Shown here piece after piece: positions 8,274 to 16,753 of a stretch of 64,000 nt of DNA. The position numbers and the translations under genes were made by a program. Under the pieces are notes generated by a model. It ran no database searches, was not told the origin of the DNA, and worked only from the letters and a program-made list of their open reading frames with translations. The stretch lies in contig NZ_LWAE01000006.1 of assembly GCF_001623875.1 (NCBI RefSeq), positions 124,001-188,000 on the forward strand. Reading direction: 5' to 3'. This stretch comes from Clostridium magnum DSM 2767 (GTDB lineage Bacteria; Bacillota; Clostridia; Clostridiales; Clostridiaceae). How positions within the stretch are numbered: the stretch's first letter is position 1; each line of letters begins with the position of its first letter.

Positions 8274-9137
8274 ATGAAAATAGGTGATATAGTTGTAAGA
8301 AAGTCTTATGGAAAAGATATTACCTTTAAGATTATAGATATTAGAAATACTGATGATGGGTGTATATACGTGCTAAAAGGAATAAATTTAAGAATTGTTG
8401 CTGATTCTTTAGAAGAAGATTTAGAAACTGTTTCACAAGATACATTAACAGAAAATGAAAAATTATTTAATAGACAGGTAAACAATTCAATAAGAAATAT
8501 CTTAATAAATAGAGGAGAATTTCGCAGAGGATACAGACTAGAAAAATTACCAGCAAAAAAAAATGAACTTACATTTGGGAGGCCAGGAAAGATATTGCAT
8601 ATAGATGGAGACCCAGAGTACTTAGATGTATGTTTGAAAGTGTATAAGCAATTAGCGTTAGATGTATTTGGGAAATTTATTCAAGAAAGGAATCATCCAA
8701 GAGAGGTGCTTGAATTAGTAAAACAAGTAAAACCAGATATAGTTGTAATTACAGGGCATGACTCTATAACAAAAGGCACAAGGGATTTTACTAATTTGGA
8801 CAATTATAAAAATTCAAGATATTATGTAGAAACTGTAGCAGCACTCAGAAATTATAAGTCTAACTATGATGACTTAGTAATATTTGCAGGAGCATGTCAA
8901 TCCTGCTATGAAGCAATATTAGATGCAGGAGCCAATTTTGCAAGCTCGCCAAATAGAATATTAATACACTGCTTAGATCCAGTATTTTTATGTGAGAAGA
9001 TAGCATATTCAAACATAGGGAAAATAGTATCAATACAGGAGGCCCTTGAAAACAGTATAACTGGTACCAAGGGAATAGGAGGACTACAGACAAGAGGACA
9101 ATATAGGGAAGGTTTCCCAAAATCACCTTATGTATGA
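8274..9137 (+). CDS. yabG: Sporulation-specific protease YabG
   Basis: 287 residues, usual length for YabG. The N-terminus MKIGDIVVRKSYGKDITFKI and the conserved middle, with LHIDGDPEYLDVC, VVITGHDS and FAGACQSCYEAILDAGANFASSP, identify the family. It is a cysteine-type protease made in the mother cell; in Bacillus it trims coat proteins and in Clostridioides it processes SipL, SpoIVA and pre-pro-CspBA. The target gene sipL lies 0.8 kb downstream, beyond veg. ATG follows a weak GGAGATGTAGGG site. Confidence 0.92.
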   Translation: MKIGDIVVRKSYGKDITFKIIDIRNTDDGCIYVLKGINLRIVADSLEEDLETVSQDTLTENEKLFNRQVNNSIRNILINRGEFRRGYRLEKLPAKKNELTFGRPGKILHIDGDPEYLDVCLKVYKQLALDVFGKFIQERNHPREVLELVKQVKPDIVVITGHDSITKGTRDFTNLDNYKNSRYYVETVAALRNYKSNYDDLVIFAGACQSCYEAILDAGANFASSPNRILIHCLDPVFLCEKIAYSNIGKIVSIQEALENSITGTKGIGGLQTRGQYREGFPKSPYV

Positions 9138-9290
9138 GGTGAAATTTAGATTAAGTACGAATACCATAGAGGTAACTATCTAATAAATTATAATATTTTT
9201 TTGATATTTTGAATATGCTATTAATCTTCAGGGTAGAATATATAAGGTAGTGAAAACTGAAAAAAATGTTTTGTTTACAAAAAATTAATA

Positions 9291-9320
9291 TTGACAAAAC
9301 AAAGTGTTAACTGGTAAAAT
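9291..9320 (+). promoter_or_regulatory. Upstream sigma-A type promoter of veg
   Basis: TTGACA (9291-9296), an 18-base spacer and TAAAAT (9315-9320). It is the weaker of two tandem promoters; the stronger begins 12 bases later. Confidence 0.55.
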
Positions 9321-9331
9321 ATAAAGTTTAT

Positions 9332-9360
9332 TTGACATTATATATATTAAGATATATAAT
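9332..9360 (+). promoter_or_regulatory. Perfect-consensus sigma-A promoter of veg
   Basis: TTGACA (9332-9337), exactly 17 bases and TATAAT (9355-9360), with A/T-rich flanks. Transcription should start near 9367. That excludes the in-frame ATG at 9361 as a start and fixes the GTG at 9388. The veg promoter of Bacillus is also among the strongest vegetative promoters. Confidence 0.85.
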
Positions 9361-9387
9361 ATGAAATGTGGAAAGAGGGTGTTTGAT

Positions 9388-9624
9388 GTGGAAAAGGGAA
9401 ATGTATTGGCTTCAATAAGAAAAAATATTGAGGATCATGTGGGCGATAAAGTAACATTAAGAGCAAATAGTGGTAGGAGAAAAGTATCAGTAAACAGTGG
9501 AGTTATAGAAAAGGCTTACCCTAGCATATTTGTGATTAGATTAGAAAGTGACACCCAAAGGAAAGTGACTTATAGCTATTCAGATGTTTTAACTAAGACA
9601 GTTCAATTAGTTTTTGCTGTATAA
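9388..9624 (+). CDS. veg: Veg protein
   Basis: 78 residues. NVLASIRKNIEDHVGDKVTLRANSGRRK is nearly the family signature. Veg is a small beta-rich protein reported to stimulate biofilm matrix gene expression in Bacillus. The start is GTG, 8 bases after AAGAGGG and inside the transcript predicted from the promoter at 9332-9360. As in Bacillus, it lies next to yabG, so the yabG-veg order is ancestral. It is monocistronic with its own terminator. Confidence 0.9.
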   Translation: MEKGNVLASIRKNIEDHVGDKVTLRANSGRRKVSVNSGVIEKAYPSIFVIRLESDTQRKVTYSYSDVLTKTVQLVFAV

Positions 9625-9655
9625 ATCGGTGCTAAAATTTAGTACCGATTTTTTA
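9625..9655 (+). terminator. Intrinsic terminator of veg
   Basis: AATCGGTGCTAAA / TTTAGTACCGATT with one bulged position, followed by TTTT. It starts directly at the stop codon. Confidence 0.85.
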
Positions 9656-9979
9656 GATTTAACAAAAGAGTTGTTACATAAAAAGAAAGATGGTGGGTTT
9701 CCATCTTTCAACTATGGTATAAAAGGGTATTGAGAATTTATGAGAGGTTATATGGTCAACAACCATTTCTAATATTACGTCAAAATTCTGCAAATGTCAA
9801 TATGAATACATGCTGCACTTGTTGAATTTGCAGGAAAAATGTTGAAAAAATGATGAACGTTGAAATATAGATATTTGTCTATTTACATTATTTATTTTGA
9901 AAAAATACGAAAAGTTATCATATTTTTTTGTCAGCGACTATATAAATAAATAGTAGGTTTTTATGGGAGGAGATATAAT
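9656..9979. other. Intergenic region upstream of sipL
   Basis: 324 bases without a gene. GAAAGATGG (9685-9693) and CCATCTTTC (9701-9709) form a small perfect hairpin without a T-run. TATCATATT (9916-9924) and, 13 bases on, CTATATAA (9938-9945) resemble a sigma-E promoter, which would suit sipL expression in the mother cell. Nothing else is recognised. Confidence 0.4.
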
Positions 9980-11542
9980 ATGGCTATGGAGCTGATTAAA
10001 GAAAATATAGAATGTGAACAACTTCTTCATGAAGATTTTTCTGACACTGTAGTAAAAGCCGAATATGTAATACCAGACACCCATCCAGATGTTAATGAAG
10101 TCTTAATGATCGATGCTAAACCAATTATTATAGCTAAAGAAGTTATGCAAGATAAGGTTTTAGTAGAAGGACAAGTAGAGTACACTATACTTTATTTAGC
10201 TAGGGAAGAAGAAAATATAGGGGTTCACAGTGTAAATTATGTAGGAAAATTTTCAAATTATGTAGAGATTCCAGGTGCAGAACACAAGATGATATGTGAT
10301 GCTGATTGTTATGTTGAACATATGGAATGTAATATAGTTAATGAAAGAAAGATAGCAGTTGAAGGAATCGTAAAATTAAAGGCAGAAGTATACAAAAATT
10401 ATGATTTTGAAGTTATAAAGGATGTAACAGGCTCACAGGATATGCAAATGTTAAAAAGCCCTGCTACAGTAGATAAAATAGTAGGAAACGTTTCTGAAGA
10501 TTTAGTTGCTAAGAGTCAGATACAAATTCCTATGGATAAGCCACAAATAGGAACTGTACTAAAATGTGATGTTAAAGTTCATAAAAAAGATGTTAGAGTT
10601 ATGGAAGGAAAGATATCAATAAATGCAAACGTACTTGTTAGCATACTTTATAGAGGAAAGGATATAAGAGACTTAGTTTACGTAGAAGATAATGTAGAAG
10701 TTAACAAGGAAGTGGATTTGGAGGGTGTAAATCCCACTATGGATAGTTATACAGATTTTAAAGTTGATACAGTAGGTGTTGACTTTAAAGAGGATGACTT
10801 AGGTGAAAATAGAACTCTTGTTGTAGAAGCTTTGATAAAATCAAATTCAAAAGTTATGTACAAGGAAGAAATGGATATTATACAGGATGCATACTCTCCA
10901 TCGTTGCTTCTACAGATGAATAAAAGGGATTATGAACTAAATGTAATGCATGGTCATGCAACTTGTCAAAGTATAGTTAAATATAATATTGAGATAGACG
11001 GAGATAGCCCTAAAATATCCCAAATACTTATGACTTGTGGAAAAGTGTGTATAACGGATAAAAAGTTGGTAGAAGACAAAGTTATTGTAGATGGAGTTTT
11101 AAATGTTGATGTGTTGTATAGAACTATTGATGAGGAAAAAAATATATATACAGTGAATGAAGAAATACCATTTAGTTGCACTGTGGAAGTACCTGGATGT
11201 AAGATTGACATGCAGTGCATAGGAAAAGCTTGTCTGGAAAATATAGAGGCGTCTATAGAAGCTGATACTATAGCAATAAAAGCTGTAGTTGAAGTTTATA
11301 CTAGAGTTAACTATGTTACTCATAAAGAGTTTTTGGTAGATATAGTGTCTATAGAAGGAGAATTACCTAAAAAGAAAGCTAGTCTTACTATTTATGCTGT
11401 ACAGCATGGAGATACGTTATGGAAAATAGCTAAAAAATATGCATCAACTATAGATGATTTAGTCAAACTAAATAATATAGAAGACCCAGATGTTGTGAAG
11501 GTTGGACATAAGCTCATTATACCAGGAAGGGCTATAATATAA
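9980..11542 (+). CDS. sipL: SipL-type spore morphogenesis protein (SPOCS repeats plus LysM)
   Basis: 520 residues. Repeated SPOCS/DUF3794 beta domains fill most of the chain; the recurring pattern is 'DKVLVEGQVEYTILYL', seen near residues 54, 205 and 365. A C-terminal LysM domain (about 471-515) has the motif HGDTLWKIAKKY and ends GHKLIIPG. In Clostridioides, SipL binds SpoIVA through its LysM domain and tethers the coat to the forespore. Domain order and length match that protein. ATG follows GGAGGAG. The gene is monocistronic between its terminator and cphB; yabG, encoding the protease that processes SipL, is close upstream. Confidence 0.9.
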   Translation: MAMELIKENIECEQLLHEDFSDTVVKAEYVIPDTHPDVNEVLMIDAKPIIIAKEVMQDKVLVEGQVEYTILYLAREEENIGVHSVNYVGKFSNYVEIPGAEHKMICDADCYVEHMECNIVNERKIAVEGIVKLKAEVYKNYDFEVIKDVTGSQDMQMLKSPATVDKIVGNVSEDLVAKSQIQIPMDKPQIGTVLKCDVKVHKKDVRVMEGKISINANVLVSILYRGKDIRDLVYVEDNVEVNKEVDLEGVNPTMDSYTDFKVDTVGVDFKEDDLGENRTLVVEALIKSNSKVMYKEEMDIIQDAYSPSLLLQMNKRDYELNVMHGHATCQSIVKYNIEIDGDSPKISQILMTCGKVCITDKKLVEDKVIVDGVLNVDVLYRTIDEEKNIYTVNEEIPFSCTVEVPGCKIDMQCIGKACLENIEASIEADTIAIKAVVEVYTRVNYVTHKEFLVDIVSIEGELPKKKASLTIYAVQHGDTLWKIAKKYASTIDDLVKLNNIEDPDVVKVGHKLIIPGRAII

Positions 11543-11583
11543 TATAAGATAAGTGGATTCGTATATAAAAATAATAGTTACTT

Positions 11584-11615
11584 AAAACTTCAGTAATTTT
11601 CTACTGAAGTTTTTT
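11584..11615 (+). terminator. Intrinsic terminator of sipL
   Basis: AAAACTTCAGTA / TACTGAAGTTTT is a perfect 12-bp stem with a 6-base loop, extended by T residues. Confidence 0.9.
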
Positions 11616-11773
11616 GCTGTTATATTTAAGGAAATCTCAATTCAAAGTCAATAATCTCTTAAAAATTATTAGTAATAAATGAAGAAATTTGAATAAAGGC
11701 AAGGTTTAGTTTATGTATAATAATTTGCTATGTGGAAAAAATATAAAATGTTCACAAAAAGGGGTGTATACAT

Positions 11774-12589
11774 TTGGAGGAAAAGTTAGAAGGTAGTTTA
11801 ATAATAATAGGAGGAGCAGAAGATAAAAAAGGTGATAAAGAAATACTTAAGGAAGTTTGTGGAAAGCTAGATAAAGAAAAAGATATTCTGGTTATAGCAA
11901 CAGTTGCATCTGAACTACCAGAAGAATTAGGTGATGAGTACAAACAAATATTCACAGAATTGGGAGTTAAGAATATAAGGATACTAAACATAAGAGAAAG
12001 AAGAGATGCTTATGATAGAAGCAATGTTCAGATTATACAGAATGCTGCCTTAGTATTCTTTACAGGAGGAGACCAGCTTAGAATAACAAGTTTAATAGGA
12101 GGAACCCCAATATATTTAGTAATGAAAAGTGTATATGAAAAAGGTTGTATATTTGTTGGAACTTCTGCGGGGGCATCCGTTATGAGTGGCACTATGATAG
12201 TTACAGGACCTAATGAAGAATCACCAAAGAAATGCACATTAAAGATGGCACCAGGACTAGGAATGATTAAAGATGTAATTATAGATCAACATTTTGCACA
12301 GAGAGGCAGAATTGGAAGATTACTTGTTGGAATAGCAGAAAATCCTCAAAGCTTAGGCATAGGAATAGATGAAGATACCGCAATTATTGTAGGTGATCAA
12401 GGAGAGTTTAAGGTAATAGGCTCGGGGGCAGTATATGTTATAGATGGAAGTAATATAACTTATAGTAATGTATCAGAACAACATCCAGATGAAATACTGT
12501 CTATTTTTAACGTGAAATTATATGTTCTTAAGTCTGGGGATAAATTTAACTTAAATACTAAAACACCATATAGTGGAACCAAAGCTTAA
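11774..12589 (+). CDS. cphB: Cyanophycinase
   Basis: 271 residues, the usual size for this serine exopeptidase of family S51. It releases beta-Asp-Arg dipeptides from cyanophycin (multi-arginyl-polyaspartate). The opening GSLIIIGGAEDKKGD and the nucleophile elbow GTSAGASVMS (about residue 134) are clear, as is FFTGGDQLRI. The start is TTG, 8 bases after AAGGGGTG. It is followed 48 bases later by the synthetase gene, so breakdown and synthesis enzymes are probably co-transcribed, the usual arrangement. Confidence 0.93.
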   Translation: MEEKLEGSLIIIGGAEDKKGDKEILKEVCGKLDKEKDILVIATVASELPEELGDEYKQIFTELGVKNIRILNIRERRDAYDRSNVQIIQNAALVFFTGGDQLRITSLIGGTPIYLVMKSVYEKGCIFVGTSAGASVMSGTMIVTGPNEESPKKCTLKMAPGLGMIKDVIIDQHFAQRGRIGRLLVGIAENPQSLGIGIDEDTAIIVGDQGEFKVIGSGAVYVIDGSNITYSNVSEQHPDEILSIFNVKLYVLKSGDKFNLNTKTPYSGTKA

Positions 12590-12637
12590 AATTTTATAAG
12601 CTATGGCTATTTAAATAGGAGGACAATATATATAAAA

Positions 12638-15262
12638 ATGAAAATAGATGAATTTATAGTTTTTGAAGGAAGAAATATATACTCCCATAAAAAATGTATA
12701 AAGATGTATGTAGATTTAGAAGGATATATGGATATTCCAACAAAGTCCATAATGGGTTTTAATGAAAATTTATTGAAGATGATTCCTGTGTTAAGTGAGC
12801 ATAGATGTGGAATTGATGAAGAACATGGTTTCGAAAAAAGGTTGAGAGAAGGTACCTATCTTGCCCATGTTTGCGAACATATTATATTAGCTATTCAAAA
12901 TATGGTGGGTATAAATGTTGCCTACGGCAAGTCTAGGGAAATTGAGGGAGATAAATATTATATTATATATCAATATATGTATAAGAATAGTGCAATAGAA
13001 ATTGGAAGGTTAGCAGTAAGTTTAATAAATTCATTGATTAACCAAAGCACATATAATTTGGATGATTATATGGAAAAAATAAAGAATGTACTAAAGGCGG
13101 AGGAGATTGGACCGAGTACATTGTCTATAATAACAGAAGCTAAAAAGAGAAAAATACCTGTAATGAAAATAGGGGAAGGAAGCCTGTTCCAATTGGGATA
13201 TGGCAAGCAGAGTAAAATAGTAGAAGCAACTATTTCACATAATACAAGTTGTATTGCTGTAGATATAGCCTGTGATAAATTATTAACTAAAGAGATATTA
13301 TATAACCAATGCCTACCTGTGGCTGAAGGTGGTATGGTAACAAATGGTTTAGATGTGCTAATTAAGGCAGAAAAGATAGGATATCCTGTAGTCTTAAAAC
13401 CTAGGTTTGGAAACCAAGGTAAGGGTGTCTTGATAAACATTAAGAATGAAAAAGAGGCTATTAAAGCTTATGGAATCTTATCTAAAAACTTTAAGAATAT
13501 AATTATTGAAAAGAATATATCTGGAAGAGACTATAGGGTTTGTGTAGTAGATGGCAAAGTAGTGGCAGCATCGGAAAGGATACCACCGTATGTTATTGGT
13601 GATGGTATAAGAAGCATAAAAGAACTCATAGATGAAGTAAATAAGGATATTATGAGGGGAGAAGGCCATGAGAAACCTCTAACAAAAATAAAAATAAGTG
13701 ATGAACTAAAAACATATATTATGAAAAAAGGATATGGTTTAGATACAATTGTATCTAAAGGAAAAAAAATAGTATTGAGGGAAAATGGAAACTTATCTAC
13801 GGGAGGTAAAGCTGTAGACTGCACAGATATAATATGCAGAGAGAATATAGAAATATGTGAGAGAACTGCAAAAACTATAGGATTAGACATATGTGGTATA
13901 GATATATGCTGTGAAGATATAAGTAAACCAATTACTCAGGCTGGTGCAATAATAGAAGTAAATGCTGCACCAGGAATTAGGATGCACCATTATCCAAGTG
14001 AGGGTAATAGTAGAGACGTAGCTGGAGCTATAGTTGATATGATGTTTAAAAATGTAACTAAGGAGATACCAATAGTATCTGTAACAGGTACTAATGGGAA
14101 AACTACTACAACAAGGCTTATAGGTTATGTTTTGAAAAAGCTAGGGAAGAATGTTGGAATGACTACTACTGGCGGAATATATATAAATGATAAGTGTGTC
14201 TATAAAGGCGATACTACTGGATATTATAGTGCTCAAACCGTATTAATGAATAAAGAGGTAGACGCAGTTGTTTTAGAAACAGCAAGAGGTGGTATAATAA
14301 GAAAAGGACTTGCTTATGACTCGGCAGATGTATCGGTTATTACAAATATTACAGAAGATCATTTAGGTATAGATGGCATAGATACTATTGAGGACCTTGC
14401 TTATGTAAAATCCTTAGTGGCAGAAGCTGTAAAAGATGATGGATATGCAGTATTAAACGCGGATGATCCTGTAAGCATAACTATTATAAAGCGAGTAAAA
14501 AGTAAAAAGATAATGTTCTCAAAGGATAAATATAATCCTATACTAAGGAAAAATATAAAGTGCGGTGGCTATGGTGTGTACGTTCATGAAGGAATTATGT
14601 ATGTAGAAGATGATAAATGCATAGCTCCTATAGTAAGAGTTAAAGACATAAAGATCACGCTAGAAGGTAAATTAGATTATAATATAGAAAATGCTATGGC
14701 AGCATGCTCGGCCCTTGTTGGATTAAAGATAGACTACTCTATAATAAAAGAAGGCTTGATGAGTTTTTACGGTGATGAGGATTTTAATCCGGGAAGATTT
14801 AATATGTATAATGTTAAGGGAGCTACAGTAGTTTTAGATTATGGTCATAACATAGAAGGATATAAGGCTGTATTGAAAGGCGCAAAAAATATAGATCACA
14901 ATAGATTGATTGGAATAATAGGAGTGCCTGGTGACAGGACTGATAGCAGTGTAGAAGAAGTAGGTAAAATAGCGGGAGAAAATTTTGATTATATATATAT
15001 AAAAGAGGATAGAGATAGAAGAGGGAGAAAAATTGGCGAAATTGCTAAGCTTTTAGAAAGAGGAGTAATAAAGTCTGGATTTAATCATAAAAAAGTAAGT
15101 ACGATATTGGATGAGAGAGATGCATTAGAAAAGGCTATTGATGATGCGAGACCAGGGGATTTAATCATAACTTTTTTTGAAGAATATAATCCTCTAGTTG
15201 AGATCGTAAAGAATAAGATCACTGATATTGAAAATAAGAATCAATCAACTATCATGGTTTAA
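12638..15262 (+). CDS. cphA: Cyanophycin synthetase
   Basis: 874 residues, full length. It has an N-terminal cyanophycin-specific domain, an ATP-grasp domain (about 165-480, with VVLKPRFGNQGKGV) that adds aspartate, and a Mur-ligase-like domain (about 485-860) with the P-loop VTGTNGKTTTTR that adds arginine to the side chain. The product is an insoluble cytoplasmic nitrogen and energy reserve. ATG follows AGGAGGACAA at slightly longer spacing. It is unusual in fermentative bacteria at large but known in several clostridia. Position between sipL and the ger genes hints at use during sporulation; this is inference. Confidence 0.95.
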   Translation: MKIDEFIVFEGRNIYSHKKCIKMYVDLEGYMDIPTKSIMGFNENLLKMIPVLSEHRCGIDEEHGFEKRLREGTYLAHVCEHIILAIQNMVGINVAYGKSREIEGDKYYIIYQYMYKNSAIEIGRLAVSLINSLINQSTYNLDDYMEKIKNVLKAEEIGPSTLSIITEAKKRKIPVMKIGEGSLFQLGYGKQSKIVEATISHNTSCIAVDIACDKLLTKEILYNQCLPVAEGGMVTNGLDVLIKAEKIGYPVVLKPRFGNQGKGVLINIKNEKEAIKAYGILSKNFKNIIIEKNISGRDYRVCVVDGKVVAASERIPPYVIGDGIRSIKELIDEVNKDIMRGEGHEKPLTKIKISDELKTYIMKKGYGLDTIVSKGKKIVLRENGNLSTGGKAVDCTDIICRENIEICERTAKTIGLDICGIDICCEDISKPITQAGAIIEVNAAPGIRMHHYPSEGNSRDVAGAIVDMMFKNVTKEIPIVSVTGTNGKTTTTRLIGYVLKKLGKNVGMTTTGGIYINDKCVYKGDTTGYYSAQTVLMNKEVDAVVLETARGGIIRKGLAYDSADVSVITNITEDHLGIDGIDTIEDLAYVKSLVAEAVKDDGYAVLNADDPVSITIIKRVKSKKIMFSKDKYNPILRKNIKCGGYGVYVHEGIMYVEDDKCIAPIVRVKDIKITLEGKLDYNIENAMAACSALVGLKIDYSIIKEGLMSFYGDEDFNPGRFNMYNVKGATVVLDYGHNIEGYKAVLKGAKNIDHNRLIGIIGVPGDRTDSSVEEVGKIAGENFDYIYIKEDRDRRGRKIGEIAKLLERGVIKSGFNHKKVSTILDERDALEKAIDDARPGDLIITFFEEYNPLVEIVKNKITDIENKNQSTIMV

Positions 15263-15310
15263 AAAATGCTAGTTCTATATTGTTAAGTTAATGAACTGTT
15301 TCGAATAATT

Positions 15311-15384
15311 GAAGCTATATCCTTATAATCTAGAATTTTGAAGGTAAAATCTTCCAAAATTCTAGATTATAAGGGTATAGCTTT
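15311..15384. repeat. Long near-perfect inverted repeat after cphA
   Basis: The two arms of about 32 bases match with a single bulge and one G-T pair; the core is CTTATAATCTAGAATTTTG. The loop is 7 bases. It is longer than a normal terminator and is followed by AAATTT rather than a T-run. It may protect the 3' end of the cph transcript, act as a terminator, or be a palindromic mobile unit. Confidence 0.7.
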
Positions 15385-15457
15385 AAATTTATAGTTGTAT
15401 TATGCTATTTAATTATATACAATTTAAGCAAGTGAATATTTTCCTGGAGGATAAAAA

Positions 15458-16300
15458 ATGTTACTAAAAGCTTATGCTAAAATAAACTTATCGTTAGATG
15501 TTGTTGGAAAAAGAGAAGACGGATATCATCTTTTAAAAATGATAATGCAAACTGTAGATTTATATGATATTTTGAATGTTAAAAAAACATGCAGGGATAT
15601 AAAAGTAATTTGTAATAAGCCCTATGTTCCTACAGATGAGAGGAATTTAGCTTATAAAGCAGCAGAGCTTTTTATAAACACTTATAAAATAGATGGCGGC
15701 ATAGATATATATCTGAAAAAATATATACCAGTTGCAGCAGGAATGGCAGGGGGAAGTACGGATGCAGCAGCAGTGTTGAAGGCAATGAGAACCCTTTATA
15801 AACCTGAATTAGAGGATAAAGAGCTTATGGAACTGGGGCTTAAGATAGGTGCAGATGTACCTTATTGCATAGTTGGTGGAACTGCTTTGTGTGAAGGTAT
15901 AGGAGAAAAGATAACAAGTATGAAGTCTTTTAAAAATCATATATTAGTGGTTATTAAGCCGCCGTTTGGAGTATCTACGAAAGAAGTATATAGCAATTTA
16001 GATATAAACAAAATAATAAAGCATCCAGACACTGATCTTTTAGTTAAATATGTTGAAGAGGATAATCTTCTTGGGGTATGCAGAAATATGAAAAATGTCT
16101 TAGAGAATGTTACACTAAAGAAACATATGACCTTAAAGAACATAAAAAAAGAAGTGCTTGATGCGGGTGCTATAGGGACATTAATGAGTGGAAGTGGACC
16201 TACTATATTTGCGTTTTTCGAAGATATGTTAAAAGCTCAAATGTGCTATGATAAAATGAAGAAAATATATAAAGAAGTCTTTATAACAAGAACTATATGA
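15458..16300 (+). CDS. ispE: 4-diphosphocytidyl-2-C-methyl-D-erythritol kinase
   Basis: 280 residues, normal IspE length. This GHMP-family kinase phosphorylates CDP-methylerythritol in the non-mevalonate isoprenoid pathway. The opening AYAKINLSLDVVGKREDGYH, the ATP-binding PVAAGMAGGSTDAAAVL (about 92-108) and the C-terminal LMSGSGPTIFAFF are all present. ATG follows CCTGGAGGA. The stop codon TGA is formed by the first bases of repeat SOR-2. Confidence 0.95.
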   Translation: MLLKAYAKINLSLDVVGKREDGYHLLKMIMQTVDLYDILNVKKTCRDIKVICNKPYVPTDERNLAYKAAELFINTYKIDGGIDIYLKKYIPVAAGMAGGSTDAAAVLKAMRTLYKPELEDKELMELGLKIGADVPYCIVGGTALCEGIGEKITSMKSFKNHILVVIKPPFGVSTKEVYSNLDINKIIKHPDTDLLVKYVEEDNLLGVCRNMKNVLENVTLKKHMTLKNIKKEVLDAGAIGTLMSGSGPTIFAFFEDMLKAQMCYDKMKKIYKEVFITRTI

Positions 16301-16449
16301 AGTGGAAACTTGAATCACATGGGGCTTCGCATCGGATAAAGTTATAGGATAAAAAACAGTGTATAAAATCTTAATGGTTTTATACACTGTTTTTTTATCT
16401 GATGACTACCTTCTCTAATACTGCTATCTGATTCAAGTTTCACTTTCAT
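16298..16449. repeat. SOR-2, inverted pair of internally deleted copies around a terminator
   Basis: The left half runs from TGAAGTGGAAACTTGAATCA directly to the right-end motif ATCGGATAAA, so the middle is deleted. The right half is a mirror: TTATCTGATGACTACC ... CTGATTCAAGTTTCACTTTCA. Between them is a perfect terminator hairpin (16351-16396). The TGA of the left tip is the ispE stop codon. Confidence 0.8.
16351..16396. terminator. Strong bidirectional terminator inside SOR-2
   Basis: AAAAAACAGTGTATAAAA / TTTTATACACTGTTTTTT is a perfect 18-bp stem with A- and T-runs on both ends. It terminates ispE on the plus strand and could act in the other direction. Confidence 0.9.
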
Positions 16450-16526
16450 GAATAATTAATTTTCATAAAGCTAAAAATAATTTAAGATTCTTAGGAGTTA
16501 GCTAAAAAATGCTAGGAGAGGATGTT

Positions 16527-16721
16527 ATGAGGATATTAGGACTGATTAGTAAATATTTTTTAATACTAATGGTTATACAGGGCTTCGTATTAGCTTTTAT
16601 TGACTCGAAAGGGTTTAAAAGAGCCAACCAAAACAGGGCAGCTGATAAGGCGAAATTAATAGGGGGGGTGTCTATAATAGCCTCAATTGTTTTATATGTG
16701 TTAGCTATATATGTTGCTTGA
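16527..16721 (+). CDS. Small two-helix membrane protein upstream of gerKA
   Basis: 64 residues from ATG 16527, which has AGGAGAGG at proper distance; an ATG six codons upstream lacks a site. Two hydrophobic segments are clear: about 5-23 (ISKYFLILMVIQGFVLAFI) and about 42-62 (IGGVSIIASIVLYVLAIYVA), joined by a basic loop. It lies 32 bases before gerKA. No family is recognised. A role as an accessory subunit of the germinant receptor is possible by position only; small two-helix D-subunits accompany some Ger receptors. Confidence 0.65.
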   Translation: MRILGLISKYFLILMVIQGFVLAFIDSKGFKRANQNRAADKAKLIGGVSIIASIVLYVLAIYVA

Positions 16722-16753
16722 AAACATAATTTGACTAGAGGAAGTGATGATTT

